Source: JBBQSN01 sp038213835 | GTDB lineage: Bacteria; Actinomycetota; Actinomycetes; Actinomycetales; CAWJMD01 | NCBI GenBank assembly: GCA_038213835.1 | Contig: JBBQSN010000015.1 | Location: 1 to 29,992 of the forward strand | DNA length: 29,992 bases | Direction of reading: 5' to 3' | Shown here: one piece after another, positions 1 to 7,236 of the stretch | How the letters are laid out: each line of letters opens with the position of its first letter | How positions within the stretch are numbered: position 1 is the stretch's first letter | Made by a program: the position numbers and the translations under genes | The notes under the pieces: model-generated | What the model saw: the letters and a program-made list of their open reading frames with translations, nothing else | Database searches by the model: none | What the model was told of the DNA's origin: nothing

Positions 1-2
1 CA

Positions 3-47
3 CGGCTGTTCCTGGACTGGCTCGGCGAGCGCCGCGGCTGGACCTGA
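3..47 (+). CDS. C-terminal end of an unknown gene (partial)
   Basis: The frame starting at base 3 is open to a TGA at 45-47 and reads RLFLDWLGERRGWT. The amphipathic, charged ending looks like a genuine C-terminus, but only 14 residues are inside the window, so neither family nor function can be named. It is followed by a GC-rich inverted repeat (65-71 with 84-90) that may end its transcript. It could equally be a chance open frame. Confidence 0.4.
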   Translation, partial: RLFLDWLGERRGWT

Positions 48-64
48 CCCTCCCACCGTCACGT

Positions 65-90
65 GGCGGCCACCCCCCCCCGGGGCCGCC
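65..90 (+). terminator. Possible terminator hairpin after the left-edge gene
   Basis: GGCGGCC at 65-71 pairs perfectly with GGCCGCC at 84-90 around a C-rich loop. There is no T-tract, which is common for actinobacterial terminators. It lies between the left-edge stop codon (47) and the start of the next gene (109), so a terminator role is plausible but not demonstrated. Confidence 0.35.
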
Positions 91-96
91 CGCGGC

Positions 97-102
97 TACC
101 GT
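97..102 (+). promoter_or_regulatory. Candidate -10 box of a leaderless PemK-like transcript
   Basis: TACCGT matches the actinobacterial TANNNT -10 consensus and ends exactly 6 nt before the GTG at 109, so the expected transcription start falls on the G of the start codon. No convincing -35 hexamer is visible in the C-rich stretch upstream. The spacing matches that seen in front of the leuS and trpS leader peptides in this window. Confidence 0.4.
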
Positions 103-108
103 GCGGGA

Positions 109-681
109 GTGGACCGCACCTGGACCAGGACCCTCGGACGCCTCCTCGTCGGCGGTGCGAGGACGGTCGCCGGCAGCGCCCTGCGCACCGCCTCGCGCCC
201 GCGCCCTGCCCGCACGCCGCGCGGTAGGGCCCCGGCTGCCGACCGGCAGGCGGCGGGTCGGCCTCCCGACGGCCCCGCCGGTGCCTACCCCGGCGACTTC
301 ACCGGTGGGGCGCGGGTCCAGTACGCGCCGCGCGCCGACGACCGGGCCGATCCCGGTGAGGTGGTCTGGGGCTGGGTGCCGTACGAGGAGGACCACGCCC
401 GCGGCAAGGACCGTCCTGCCCTCGTGGTGGGCAGCGACGGGCGCTGGGTGCTGGCGCTGATGCTCACCAGCCGAGACCACGACGCCGACCGGCAGCGGGG
501 AGGCGACTGGATGGACGTCGGCAGTGGCGCGTGGGACCGGCGCGGTCGACCGAGCGAGGTGCGGCTGGACCGGGTGCTCCGACTCGACCCCGACGGCATC
601 CGCCGCGAGGGCGCCCGCCTGGACCAGGCGGTCTTCGACCAGGTCGCCGGGGCACTGCGGAAGCGGTACGGCTGGGACTGA
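109..681 (+). CDS. PemK/MazF-family toxin-like protein
   Basis: This 190-aa protein has a basic, low-complexity N-terminal extension (about residues 1-80) and a PemK/MazF-like core (about 83-190). The core begins GEVVWGWVPYEEDHARGKDRPALVV, here recognisable by the G-[DE]-[VI]-V-W opening and the K-[DE]-R-P-A-L-V-V strand typical of the family; it ends RKRYGWD. PemK/MazF proteins are usually sequence-specific mRNA interferases controlled by a small antitoxin encoded just upstream. No antitoxin gene is visible here, and related stand-alone proteins are common in actinobacteria beside housekeeping genes, so toxin activity is not assured. The GTG at 109 is favoured because a -10-like box sits 6 nt upstream and there is no Shine-Dalgarno sequence (leaderless mRNA). 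The stop codon is only 5 bp from the end of the convergent 319-aa gene. Confidence 0.75.
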   Translation: MDRTWTRTLGRLLVGGARTVAGSALRTASRPRPARTPRGRAPAADRQAAGRPPDGPAGAYPGDFTGGARVQYAPRADDRADPGEVVWGWVPYEEDHARGKDRPALVVGSDGRWVLALMLTSRDHDADRQRGGDWMDVGSGAWDRRGRPSEVRLDRVLRLDPDGIRREGARLDQAVFDQVAGALRKRYGWD

Positions 682-686
682 GGGCT

Positions 687-1646
687 TCAGCGCACGACCG
701 GGGCGTCCGCGCCCCGGCCGAGCTGGCCCGCGGCCAGCGCGAACGCCTCGACCCTGGTGACCCCCGTCACCGGGACGAGCCGGCGCCCGTCACCCTCGAG
801 GTCGGGGGGCGCGCCGATCCGGAGCAGGCCCCGGGCGCCGCAGTCGACGACCTCGACGGCTCCGACCCGCCAGCGCACGACCTCGGACCGCGCGCAGCGC
901 GCCAGCAGCTGGGCCCAGGGACCGGCCAGAGGGTCGAGGGCCTCCGGGTGGCCGTCCAGGAGCAGGGCGTCGAGGGCGTCGGCGTCGACGAGCGCCGCAC
1001 CGTCCGGGGCCGCCGGCACGTCGGGCGAGGGGGTGAGGTCCCACCCGATCGCGGCGAGCAGCCGACCGAGCGTGCGACCCGGCTCGTCCTGGACCTCGAG
1101 CCCCGAGGGCTCGGCGTCGACGGGGTGCACGAGGACCTCGACCGGCCCGGTGGGTACCGCGACGCCGGTCAGGTCGTCCACCGCGTGCGAAGCGGGAAGC
1201 CCGACGGACTCGACCACCAGGTGGTCCCAGCGCGGCCAGCCCGCAACCGGGCAGCCGGCCGCGGCGACCAACCAGGTGTCGCGGTCGGCCGCCACCCGCA
1301 GCCGCCACACCTCGACCTGCTCCTCGGGTCCGTCGGCGCCGACCAGCAGCAGCGCGTCGGCGTGCCCGGCGACGGCCAGGTGGTCGACCACCTGCACCAG
1401 CCGCGTGCCCTCGCCGCTGTCGTCGACCGCGCCGGCCAGGACCACCAGGGTGCGGTCGCGGGACGGCGGGACGCCGGTGAGCTCGGGGTCGGGGAAGTGG
1501 AACGACCGGGCCCGCAGCGGCGTGCGGTCCCACCTGTCCTCGGGGGCTGCGGGTGGGACGCCGTCAGCGGTTCCTGCCACCGGCTCGTCCCTTCGTCCAC
1601 AGGTCTGCACCGCGTCCGCGCGGTCTGCACCGGACGGGGCCATCAT
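687..1646 (-). CDS. Hypothetical protein, 319 aa
   Basis: I do not recognise this protein. It is rich in Val, Ala, Asp and Gly, has no signal peptide or clear membrane segment, and contains runs such as RTLVVLAGAVDD and ADALLLVGADGPEEQ that look like alternating strands and helices of a soluble fold. The gene starts with adjacent ATG ATG codons (1646 and 1643). An AGGAG at 1649-1653 (minus strand) is 2 nt from the first and 5 nt from the second ATG, so the second may be the real start. It is divergent from rpsT, sharing a 277-bp upstream region, and convergent with the PemK-like gene. Codon use is normal for the neighbourhood, which supports a real gene. Confidence 0.65.
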   Translation of the reverse strand: MMAPSGADRADAVQTCGRRDEPVAGTADGVPPAAPEDRWDRTPLRARSFHFPDPELTGVPPSRDRTLVVLAGAVDDSGEGTRLVQVVDHLAVAGHADALLLVGADGPEEQVEVWRLRVAADRDTWLVAAAGCPVAGWPRWDHLVVESVGLPASHAVDDLTGVAVPTGPVEVLVHPVDAEPSGLEVQDEPGRTLGRLLAAIGWDLTPSPDVPAAPDGAALVDADALDALLLDGHPEALDPLAGPWAQLLARCARSEVVRWRVGAVEVVDCGARGLLRIGAPPDLEGDGRRLVPVTGVTRVEAFALAAGQLGRGADAPVVR

Positions 1647-1762
1647 GTCTCCTGCCGACCGTGGAGGCGTCAGGTTGCTCCGGCCGTGGGCGGGGCGAGC
1701 GCACGGCCGCTGCGAGCCGCCGTGCGGCGACCCACGATTCGGTCCTCAGCACCGGCCGCTGG

Positions 1763-1768
1763 TACCCT
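1763..1768 (+). promoter_or_regulatory. Candidate -10 box upstream of rpsT
   Basis: TACCCT fits TANNNT and lies about 155 bp before rpsT. A TTCGGT 19 nt upstream is the best -35 candidate and is weak. The region from 1649 to 1923 otherwise holds no recognisable gene. It contains a small hairpin, GTCCCG 1805-1810 with CGGGAC 1814-1819, inside the predicted rpsT leader. A TTG 6 nt after this box opens a 45-codon Arg/Val-rich frame ending at 1912, which I do not accept as a gene but note. Confidence 0.35.
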
Positions 1769-1923
1769 CGACCCTTGCGTGTCCGCGTGGTCGTGCGGGC
1801 GCCAGTCCCGAAGCGGGACGTCGTCCCGGAGGCCCCCACCGTCCGTGTCGCGTGCCGCAGCCCTCACCGACCTGCCCGACCGTGCCGGCCCGACCGGCAG
1901 ACAGACCAGTAGAGAGACCACCT

Positions 1924-2184
1924 GTGGCCAACATCAAGTCCCAGATCAAGCGGATCAAGACCAACGAGCGTGCGCGCCTGCGCAACAAGGCGGTCAAGTC
2001 CGAGCTCAAGACGGCGATCCGCGCCTTCCGCGAGGCCGCCAAGTCCGGTGACAAGGACGCCGCTGCCGCGGCCCTCGCCAAGGCGTCGCGCCGGCTCGAC
2101 AAGGCCGCCAGCAAGGGCGTCATCCACCAGAACCAGGCCGCCAACCGCAAGTCGGCGATGGCCAAGACGGTCGGCTCGCTCTGA
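1924..2184 (+). CDS. rpsT: 30S ribosomal protein S20 (bS20)
   Basis: This 86-aa basic protein begins (V/M)ANIKSQIKRIKTNERAR and ends NRKSAMAKTVGSL, the classic bS20 pattern, with normal family length. bS20 binds 16S rRNA and is an early assembly protein of the small subunit. The GTG at 1924 is the start that gives the conserved N-terminus; a longer in-frame extension upstream is not S20-like. The upstream sequence has only a weak purine-rich ribosome site (AGAGAGA about 1911-1917). The gene is alone on the plus strand between two minus-strand genes and is followed by a strong hairpin. Its proximity to holA on the opposite strand is the usual actinobacterial arrangement. Confidence 0.97.
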   Translation: MANIKSQIKRIKTNERARLRNKAVKSELKTAIRAFREAAKSGDKDAAAAALAKASRRLDKAASKGVIHQNQAANRKSAMAKTVGSL

Positions 2185-2213
2185 TCCAGCGCTGAGCGCA
2201 CCACGGTCGTCCC

Positions 2214-2248
2214 GGACCCCCGGACCGCACACCAGCGGCCGGGGGTCC
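2214..2248 (+). terminator. Terminator hairpin between rpsT and holA
   Basis: GGACCCCCGG at 2214-2223 pairs perfectly with CCGGGGGTCC at 2239-2248 around a 15-nt loop. An overlapping outer pairing (TCCCGGA near 2210 with TCCGGGA 2255-2261) is also possible. There is no T-run. Position between two convergent genes (rpsT and holA) suggests a bidirectional terminator. Confidence 0.65.
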
Positions 2249-2280
2249 GGTGCGTCCGGGACCCTGCTGCGCAGGTGTCG

Positions 2281-3303
2281 TCAGGCCCGCGGCGTCGTGA
2301 TCCGCAGCACCAGCCGCTCGAGGGTGTAGACGTGGTCGGTCGAGCGCCCGCGGTTGGTGCGGCCGACATCGACCCCACCCTTGAGCGCGACGTCGACCTC
2401 GGCGATCGCCATGATCGCGTCGGCCAGGTCGGGGGCCCGCCAGTGCCGCAGGTCGGACCTGGCGCGGTCGATCATCCACGGCGCCATACCGAGCTCCTTG
2501 GCGTTGCCCCCTCGGCCGGACGCCGCCACCTTGGCCATCCCCCGCAGCTTCATCGCGATCGCCGCCACGAGCGGGATCGAGTCGACGCCGGTGTCGAGGG
2601 CCTGGCGCAGCAGCAGCAGGGAGCGGCCTGTGTCGCGGGCGACGACGGCGTCGGCGACCTCGAACCCGGTGGCCTCGGCCCGCCCCTGGGTCAGCGAGCG
2701 GACCTGTTCGACGTCGACGTCGCCCTCGACGTCGTCGAGCAGGGCGCTGCACACGGCCGCCAGCTCGGGCAGGTCGGAGCCGAGGGCGTCGACCAGGCCC
2801 TGGGCCGCGCGGGTGGAGATCCGGCGGCGCGCGTCGGCGAACTCGGCGGCGACGAACGCCAGCCGGTCGGTGTCGTTCTTCACCGCCGGGCAATCGACCC
2901 AGACCCTGCCCGGGACGGCCTTGGCGGTGTCGACGATCTTCTTGGCGCGCGGCCCCCCGGAGTGCTGCAGCACGAGCACGACGTCGTCCTGTGGTTCCTG
3001 CAGGTAGGCCAGGACGTCGGTGGCTGCCGCCTCGGTGGCCTCGGACAGCCCCCGCAGCACCACCAGCCGGCGCTCCTCGAACAGTGACGGGCTGGCCAGG
3101 ACCGCGAGCGCGCCGCCCTCGTAGACGGAGCCGTCCAGGTCGCTGACCTCGACCTCGCCGTCTGCGCGCGCGGCGTGGACGACCCGCCCGACGGCCCGGT
3201 CGGCCAGCAGCAGCTCAGGGCCGGTGACGACGACCACCGGAGCGGGCCTGGCCTGGCGCCAGGGCAGGCCACCGGGGCCGGAGGAGCGACGGGCGGGAGG
3301 CAC
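2281..3303 (-). CDS. holA: DNA polymerase III subunit delta
   Basis: The 340-aa product matches HolA, the delta subunit of the clamp-loader complex that opens the beta sliding clamp during replication. Visible family features are the early strand PVVVVTGPELLLADRAV, the LFEERRLVVLRGL segment (about residues 75-87, the clamp-interacting region of domain I), degenerate AAA+-like domains without a Walker A motif, and the C-terminal collar domain ending in a Leu-rich helix (LERLVLRI). Length is normal. The start at 3303 gives a basic Pro-rich leader of about 20 residues, so a slightly later start is possible. Genes comEA, comEC and holA form the usual minus-strand series, here with a 50-aa gene between comEC and holA. 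Confidence 0.93.
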   Translation of the reverse strand: MPPARRSSGPGGLPWRQARPAPVVVVTGPELLLADRAVGRVVHAARADGEVEVSDLDGSVYEGGALAVLASPSLFEERRLVVLRGLSEATEAAATDVLAYLQEPQDDVVLVLQHSGGPRAKKIVDTAKAVPGRVWVDCPAVKNDTDRLAFVAAEFADARRRISTRAAQGLVDALGSDLPELAAVCSALLDDVEGDVDVEQVRSLTQGRAEATGFEVADAVVARDTGRSLLLLRQALDTGVDSIPLVAAIAMKLRGMAKVAASGRGGNAKELGMAPWMIDRARSDLRHWRAPDLADAIMAIAEVDVALKGGVDVGRTNRGRSTDHVYTLERLVLRITTPRA

Positions 3304-3366
3304 GGGCGCAAGCCTGCCACCTCCGTGCGACGTCAGGCCCCCGGACGCTCGGTCAGCGGCCGCGGA

Positions 3367-3519
3367 TCACCAGCGGTCCGGTGAGTCCGCGCCGTCGTGC
3401 TCCGTCGCCATGATCAGGTCGACCTCGCGCCGCGCGGCCTCCCGCAGCGACTCCAGGTGCTCCGCGGACACCTCGGTGCCGTCGTCGCGCGTGAGCCCGG
3501 GGGTGTGCTCGACCGTCAT
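3367..3519 (-). CDS. Small acidic hypothetical protein, 50 aa
   Basis: The frame runs from an ATG at 3519 to a TGA at 3367. The protein starts MTVEHTPGLTRDDGTEVS and ends EHDGADSPDRW. It is acidic, with a probable amphipathic helix from about residue 19 to 40 (EHLESLREAARREVDLIMATE) and no membrane segment. I do not recognise the family. Support comes from strongly GC3-biased codons, a start preceded at leaderless spacing by a -10-like GAAACT and a -35-like TTGAAG, and its fit in the gap between comEC and holA without overlapping either. It is probably a real small gene rather than part of holA or comEC. Confidence 0.6.
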   Translation of the reverse strand: MTVEHTPGLTRDDGTEVSAEHLESLREAARREVDLIMATEHDGADSPDRW

Positions 3520-3525
3520 CGAGAC

Positions 3526-3554
3526 AGTTTCACGCTTCAACTACACTTCTTCAA
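3526..3554 (-). promoter_or_regulatory. Candidate promoter of the 50-aa gene (leaderless)
   Basis: On the minus strand TTGAAG (3549-3554), a 17-nt spacer and GAAACT (3526-3531) are followed 6 nt later by the ATG. The stretch is markedly AT-rich compared with the rest of the window. TTGAAG occurs twice, 8 nt apart (3549-3554 and 3535-3540), as a direct repeat that could be a regulator site. The -10 deviates at its first base. Confidence 0.45.
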
Positions 3555-3566
3555 GCCCTTGGCCGC

Positions 3567-6107
3567 TCAGGGGGGCCGTGGGTCGAGGGCCTCGCCGTCG
3601 ACCCACAGCTGCCCGGAGTCGCCTGCGAGCGCGAGGTCGCCGCACTCGTCGGTGCGCGCGACCACCGAGCCCGTGGCCTCGAGCAGCTCGAGCGTGGCCG
3701 GCGCGGGGTGCCCGTAGTCGTTGTCACGACCGGCGCTGACCAGGGCGACCCGGGCCCTGAGCAGCTCGTACAGCGGCGCGTGCTGCTGGGCCGACCCGTG
3801 GTGGGCCACGCTGACGACGTCGACCGGGACGAGGTCGGGCCGGGCCCGCAGGAGCTCCTCCAGCGCCTGCTGCGCCGGCGGCTCGACGTCACCCGTGGCC
3901 AGCACGGTCGTCGACCCCGTGCGGACGTGCAGCACCACGCTGGCGTCGTTCGCCGCGGCGTCCAGGTCCTCGGCCCGCTCGCCGCGGTCGAACGGCGGTC
4001 CGGGCGCCAGCACCTCGACCACCACCGGCCAGGACGGCGTCCCCAGCGTGATCACCGTGCCCGGCGCAGGTGCGGACGGCGTCAGGCCGGCGCCGGCGAG
4101 GGCGTCGTCGACCGCGCCGGCACCGGCCGTCGGAGCCCGCACCGGGCTCACCAGCACCTGGGCGACCTCGCGTCCGCGCAGCACGCCCGGCAGGCCGGCG
4201 ACGTGGTCGGCGTGGAAGTGCGTCAGCACCAGCAGGTCGACCCGGTCGACCTGGAGGCGGCGCAGGCAGCCGTCGACGAGGTCGGCGTCGGGCCCGGCGT
4301 CGACGACGACCGCGCCCCGTCCGGCCGTGCGCACCACCAGGGCCTGCCCCTGGCCGACATCGCACGCAGCGACCTGCCAGGGGCCGGGCCACGGCGTGCG
4401 CCCGGGCCCCCAGCGCGCGAGGACGGGGTCGGCCAGCCCGAGCTGCACGCCGAGCGCGCACAGCAGGGCCCCCGCGGTCGCCCAGGTCGTCGGTCGCACG
4501 CGTCCCAGGGCGGGAGCAGGCGCCGTCCCCGAGGGCGACGGGCGGGACGGCAGCCGACCCAGAAGGAGGGCGACGACCACGATGGCCAGCACGGTGAGGC
4601 CGGCGAGCAGCGCCGCACCGCCGGCCCCCGCGGGCCACCCGACCGCGGCGTGCGGGAGGTCGGCTCCCTGCCGCGCGACCAGCGCGATCCAGCGGACCGA
4701 CCAGCCACCGAGCCAGGCCACCCCGGCCGCACCCTGCGGCCACAGCGGTGCGAGCAGGGCGGCGACGACGCCGAGCACGGTCGCGGGCGCCACCGCTGGG
4801 GCGACCAGCACGTTGGCGGGCACCGCCACGAGCGAGAGCTGCGGCGCCAGCAGCACCAGGACCGGCGAGCAGACCGCCTGCGCGGCGAGCGGGACGGCGA
4901 GCGCCGCCGCCGCCCAGGTGGGCAGCCGGTGCGCCAGGGCGCGGGTCCACGGGCCGGCCAGCAGGAGCAGGCCCCCGGTCGCCAGCACCGACAGCGCGAA
5001 GCCCGCCGACCGCGAGAGCCACGGGTCGACCACGCAGAGCAGCACCACGGCCATCGACAGTGCGGGCACCCCGGCCGCGCGCCGCGAGCCCGCCAGACCG
5101 AGCAGCCCGACGAGTCCCATCGCTGCAGCGCGCAGCACGCTGGGCTCGGGTCGCGCCAGCACGACGAAGCCGATCGCCGCGACGGCCGCCACCGCGAGCC
5201 GTGGCAGCCGGCCGACGCCGATGGCGGTGAGCAGCACCAGGACGGTCCCGCACACGAGCGTGAAGTTCGCACCGCTGACGGCGGACAGGTGCGTGAGACC
5301 GGTCGTGCGCATGTCCTCCTCGAGGTCCGGCGGGAGCCCGGAGGTGTCTCCGACGACCAGCGACGGCAGCAGGCCGCGCGCGTCCGGCGGCAGCCCGGCG
5401 CAGGCGTCGCGGAGCCCCTCCCGCAGCCGGGTCGCCCCGGCCATCACGGTCCCGGCCGGCTCGAGGACGCGCGGCGGTCCGCGCACGACCAGCAGGGCCG
5501 CGGCGTCGTCACCGGGGGCGGTCGCGGCCAGCCGGCCGACCGTCTCGATCCGCTCTCCCGGGGCCACGTGGTCCCACCCCTGCCCACCGAGGACGACCAC
5601 CGGGAGCCGTACCTCACCCTGCACCCCACGGCCGGAGAGCTGTTCGACAGCCAGCCGCACCACCCAGCGGTCCGCGCCGTCGACCGGTCGCCCCGGACGG
5701 GGACGGACCCGGTGCGGGTCGGTGCGGACCAGGCCGCTCACCTCGACCGTCGCCTCACGCTCGATCAGCTGGCCTGCCACCCCCGAGGTGCGGGCAGCCA
5801 CCCGCCACCCCGTGGCAGCCAGACAGACCCCGACCACACCGACCACCAGGACCACACCGACCACCGCCTGACCTCGGGCGGCCATCGCGCCCGGGACCTC
5901 GACGGACCGACGGCCGCGCCCCGCCCACCCCAGCGCCGCCGCCAGCACGGCGCACGACCCGGCCAGGACCCAGGACAGCGACGGCGCCAGGCCGACCGCC
6001 GCAGCGCACGAGCCCCACGAGGCCAGGGCGGCCGGCACCAGGCGCAGGTCGGGGGCGACCGGGTCGAGGAGGTCCTCGATGGACGTCGCGGCCGCACCGG
6101 CGCTCAC
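3567..6107 (-). CDS. comEC: ComEC/Rec2 family DNA-uptake channel
   Basis: This 846-aa polytopic membrane protein resembles ComEC, the inner-membrane channel that brings single-stranded DNA into competent cells. The order is: N-terminal membrane and soluble DUF4131-like region (about 1-240), the competence domain with GDTSGLP (253-259) and HLSAVSGANF (273-282) followed by multiple hydrophobic helices (about 280-520), then a metallo-beta-lactamase-like domain (about 578-846). The last contains CDVGQGQA (582-589), the metal-binding THFHADHVAGL (629-639), ATGD (737-740) and VAHHGS (767-772). All key motifs are intact, so the protein looks functional. The GTG start at 6107 overlaps the comEA stop by 4 nt (GTGA), implying translational coupling. 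Known pili and DprA needed for uptake are not in the window. Confidence 0.95.
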   Translation of the reverse strand: MSAGAAATSIEDLLDPVAPDLRLVPAALASWGSCAAAVGLAPSLSWVLAGSCAVLAAALGWAGRGRRSVEVPGAMAARGQAVVGVVLVVGVVGVCLAATGWRVAARTSGVAGQLIEREATVEVSGLVRTDPHRVRPRPGRPVDGADRWVVRLAVEQLSGRGVQGEVRLPVVVLGGQGWDHVAPGERIETVGRLAATAPGDDAAALLVVRGPPRVLEPAGTVMAGATRLREGLRDACAGLPPDARGLLPSLVVGDTSGLPPDLEEDMRTTGLTHLSAVSGANFTLVCGTVLVLLTAIGVGRLPRLAVAAVAAIGFVVLARPEPSVLRAAAMGLVGLLGLAGSRRAAGVPALSMAVVLLCVVDPWLSRSAGFALSVLATGGLLLLAGPWTRALAHRLPTWAAAALAVPLAAQAVCSPVLVLLAPQLSLVAVPANVLVAPAVAPATVLGVVAALLAPLWPQGAAGVAWLGGWSVRWIALVARQGADLPHAAVGWPAGAGGAALLAGLTVLAIVVVALLLGRLPSRPSPSGTAPAPALGRVRPTTWATAGALLCALGVQLGLADPVLARWGPGRTPWPGPWQVAACDVGQGQALVVRTAGRGAVVVDAGPDADLVDGCLRRLQVDRVDLLVLTHFHADHVAGLPGVLRGREVAQVLVSPVRAPTAGAGAVDDALAGAGLTPSAPAPGTVITLGTPSWPVVVEVLAPGPPFDRGERAEDLDAAANDASVVLHVRTGSTTVLATGDVEPPAQQALEELLRARPDLVPVDVVSVAHHGSAQQHAPLYELLRARVALVSAGRDNDYGHPAPATLELLEATGSVVARTDECGDLALAGDSGQLWVDGEALDPRPP

Positions 6108-7135
6108 ACCGTGACCGCGTCGCGCAGCTGCGACAGCAGCTTGTCGCCGATGCCGGTGACCTCACCGAGCTCCTCGACGCTGACGAATCGGCCGTTCTCG
6201 GTGCGCCAGTCAAGGATCCGTTGCGCCAGAACGGGTCCGATGCCCGGAAGTCCGTCGAGCGCCGCCAGGTCAGCCGCGTTGAGGTCGACCGGGGCTGCGC
6301 CCGCCCCGCCGGTACCCGACGACCCACCGCCCGGGGCCTCCCCTCCCGCCTGCGCGGGGGCGGCCCCAACCGGCTCGCCGGGCAGCGGCAGCACGACCTG
6401 CTCGCCGTCGACCACCGCCCGGGCCAGGTTGACCCGGGACAGGTCGGCCTCCGGTGTGGCGCCGCCGGCGGCCTCGACCGCGTCGGCAACCCGCGACCCG
6501 GTGGCCAGGCGCACCAGCCCCGGCTCGAGCACCTGGCCCACGACGTGCACCACCAGCTCAGGTCCGGGCGCCCCTGACCCCAGGACCGTGCCGGGGACCG
6601 TGGCGGTGACCGGGTCGGCTGCGCCGGCCGGCTCCGGCATGCTCCCGGCCGCCGACGGCGCGGACGTCTCCTGCCCCGACCGGGCCGGGACCACCGTGGC
6701 ACCCTGGCCCGGCGACCCGGCCCGCAGCGCGATCACGCCCGCGAGGACAGCGAGCGCGAGCAGCATGCCGGCAGCCGCCCGGCGGCTCACCCGCCAGCGT
6801 GCGCCGCGCACGGTGGCAGGCACCAGCGGGTCCTGCGGCACAGCGGCCCTGTGCCGCCCGCGCGACCGGGGACGCACCTGCCCGTGGTCGTCCCAGGGGT
6901 CGAGGTCGTCGGGCTCCTCCGATGGCACGGTGACGGGCGCCGCAGCCCTGGCTCGCGCGAAGGGCAGCACCACCCGCCCGCGGTCGGCGGACGCCGGGGC
7001 CCCACCCCCCTCCCCCGGGACCGGTGCGGCAGGCACCCAGCCGCAGGACGCCCCCGCGTCCGCCGCAGCGTCGCCACCGGCGGCCAGGGCGGCGAGACGG
7101 TGGTGGGCTGTGGCGGTCCGGCGGTCGTTCGGCAC
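6104..7135 (-). CDS. comEA: ComEA family helix-hairpin-helix DNA-binding protein
   Basis: Using the GTG at 7135 the product is 343 aa. It has a long Pro/Ala/Arg-rich cytoplasmic N-terminus (1-117), one transmembrane segment (about 120-138), a Pro/Ser linker, an SLBB beta-grasp domain (about 193-250, starting VVHVVGQVLEPG) and a C-terminal helix-hairpin-helix domain (283-343) with VDLNAADLAALDGLPGIG and EVTGIGDKLL. This is the layout of actinobacterial ComEA, a membrane-anchored extracellular DNA receptor feeding ComEC. The frame is open far upstream but that part overlaps degV and is shadow; the GTG at 7135 is the first start after it, with only a weak ribosome site, so the start is uncertain. 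It overlaps comEC by 4 nt. Confidence 0.9.
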   Translation of the reverse strand: MPNDRRTATAHHRLAALAAGGDAAADAGASCGWVPAAPVPGEGGGAPASADRGRVVLPFARARAAAPVTVPSEEPDDLDPWDDHGQVRPRSRGRHRAAVPQDPLVPATVRGARWRVSRRAAAGMLLALAVLAGVIALRAGSPGQGATVVPARSGQETSAPSAAGSMPEPAGAADPVTATVPGTVLGSGAPGPELVVHVVGQVLEPGLVRLATGSRVADAVEAAGGATPEADLSRVNLARAVVDGEQVVLPLPGEPVGAAPAQAGGEAPGGGSSGTGGAGAAPVDLNAADLAALDGLPGIGPVLAQRILDWRTENGRFVSVEELGEVTGIGDKLLSQLRDAVTV

Positions 7136-7236
7136 CCGTCCACCGTCGTCCGGCCGGGCGGAGCGCGTCGCCCCCGTCGGGCGGCCTGTGGACGACCGGC
7201 CCTGGAACGACCCTGTGGACGGCGGGGCCGTACAGC

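Noticed and set aside
1775..1912. A 45-codon TTG-started frame before rpsT at leaderless spacing from TACCCT
   Set aside because: Composition is Arg/Val/Pro-rich without any recognisable feature and a TTG start is weak; it can be the rpsT leader by chance.
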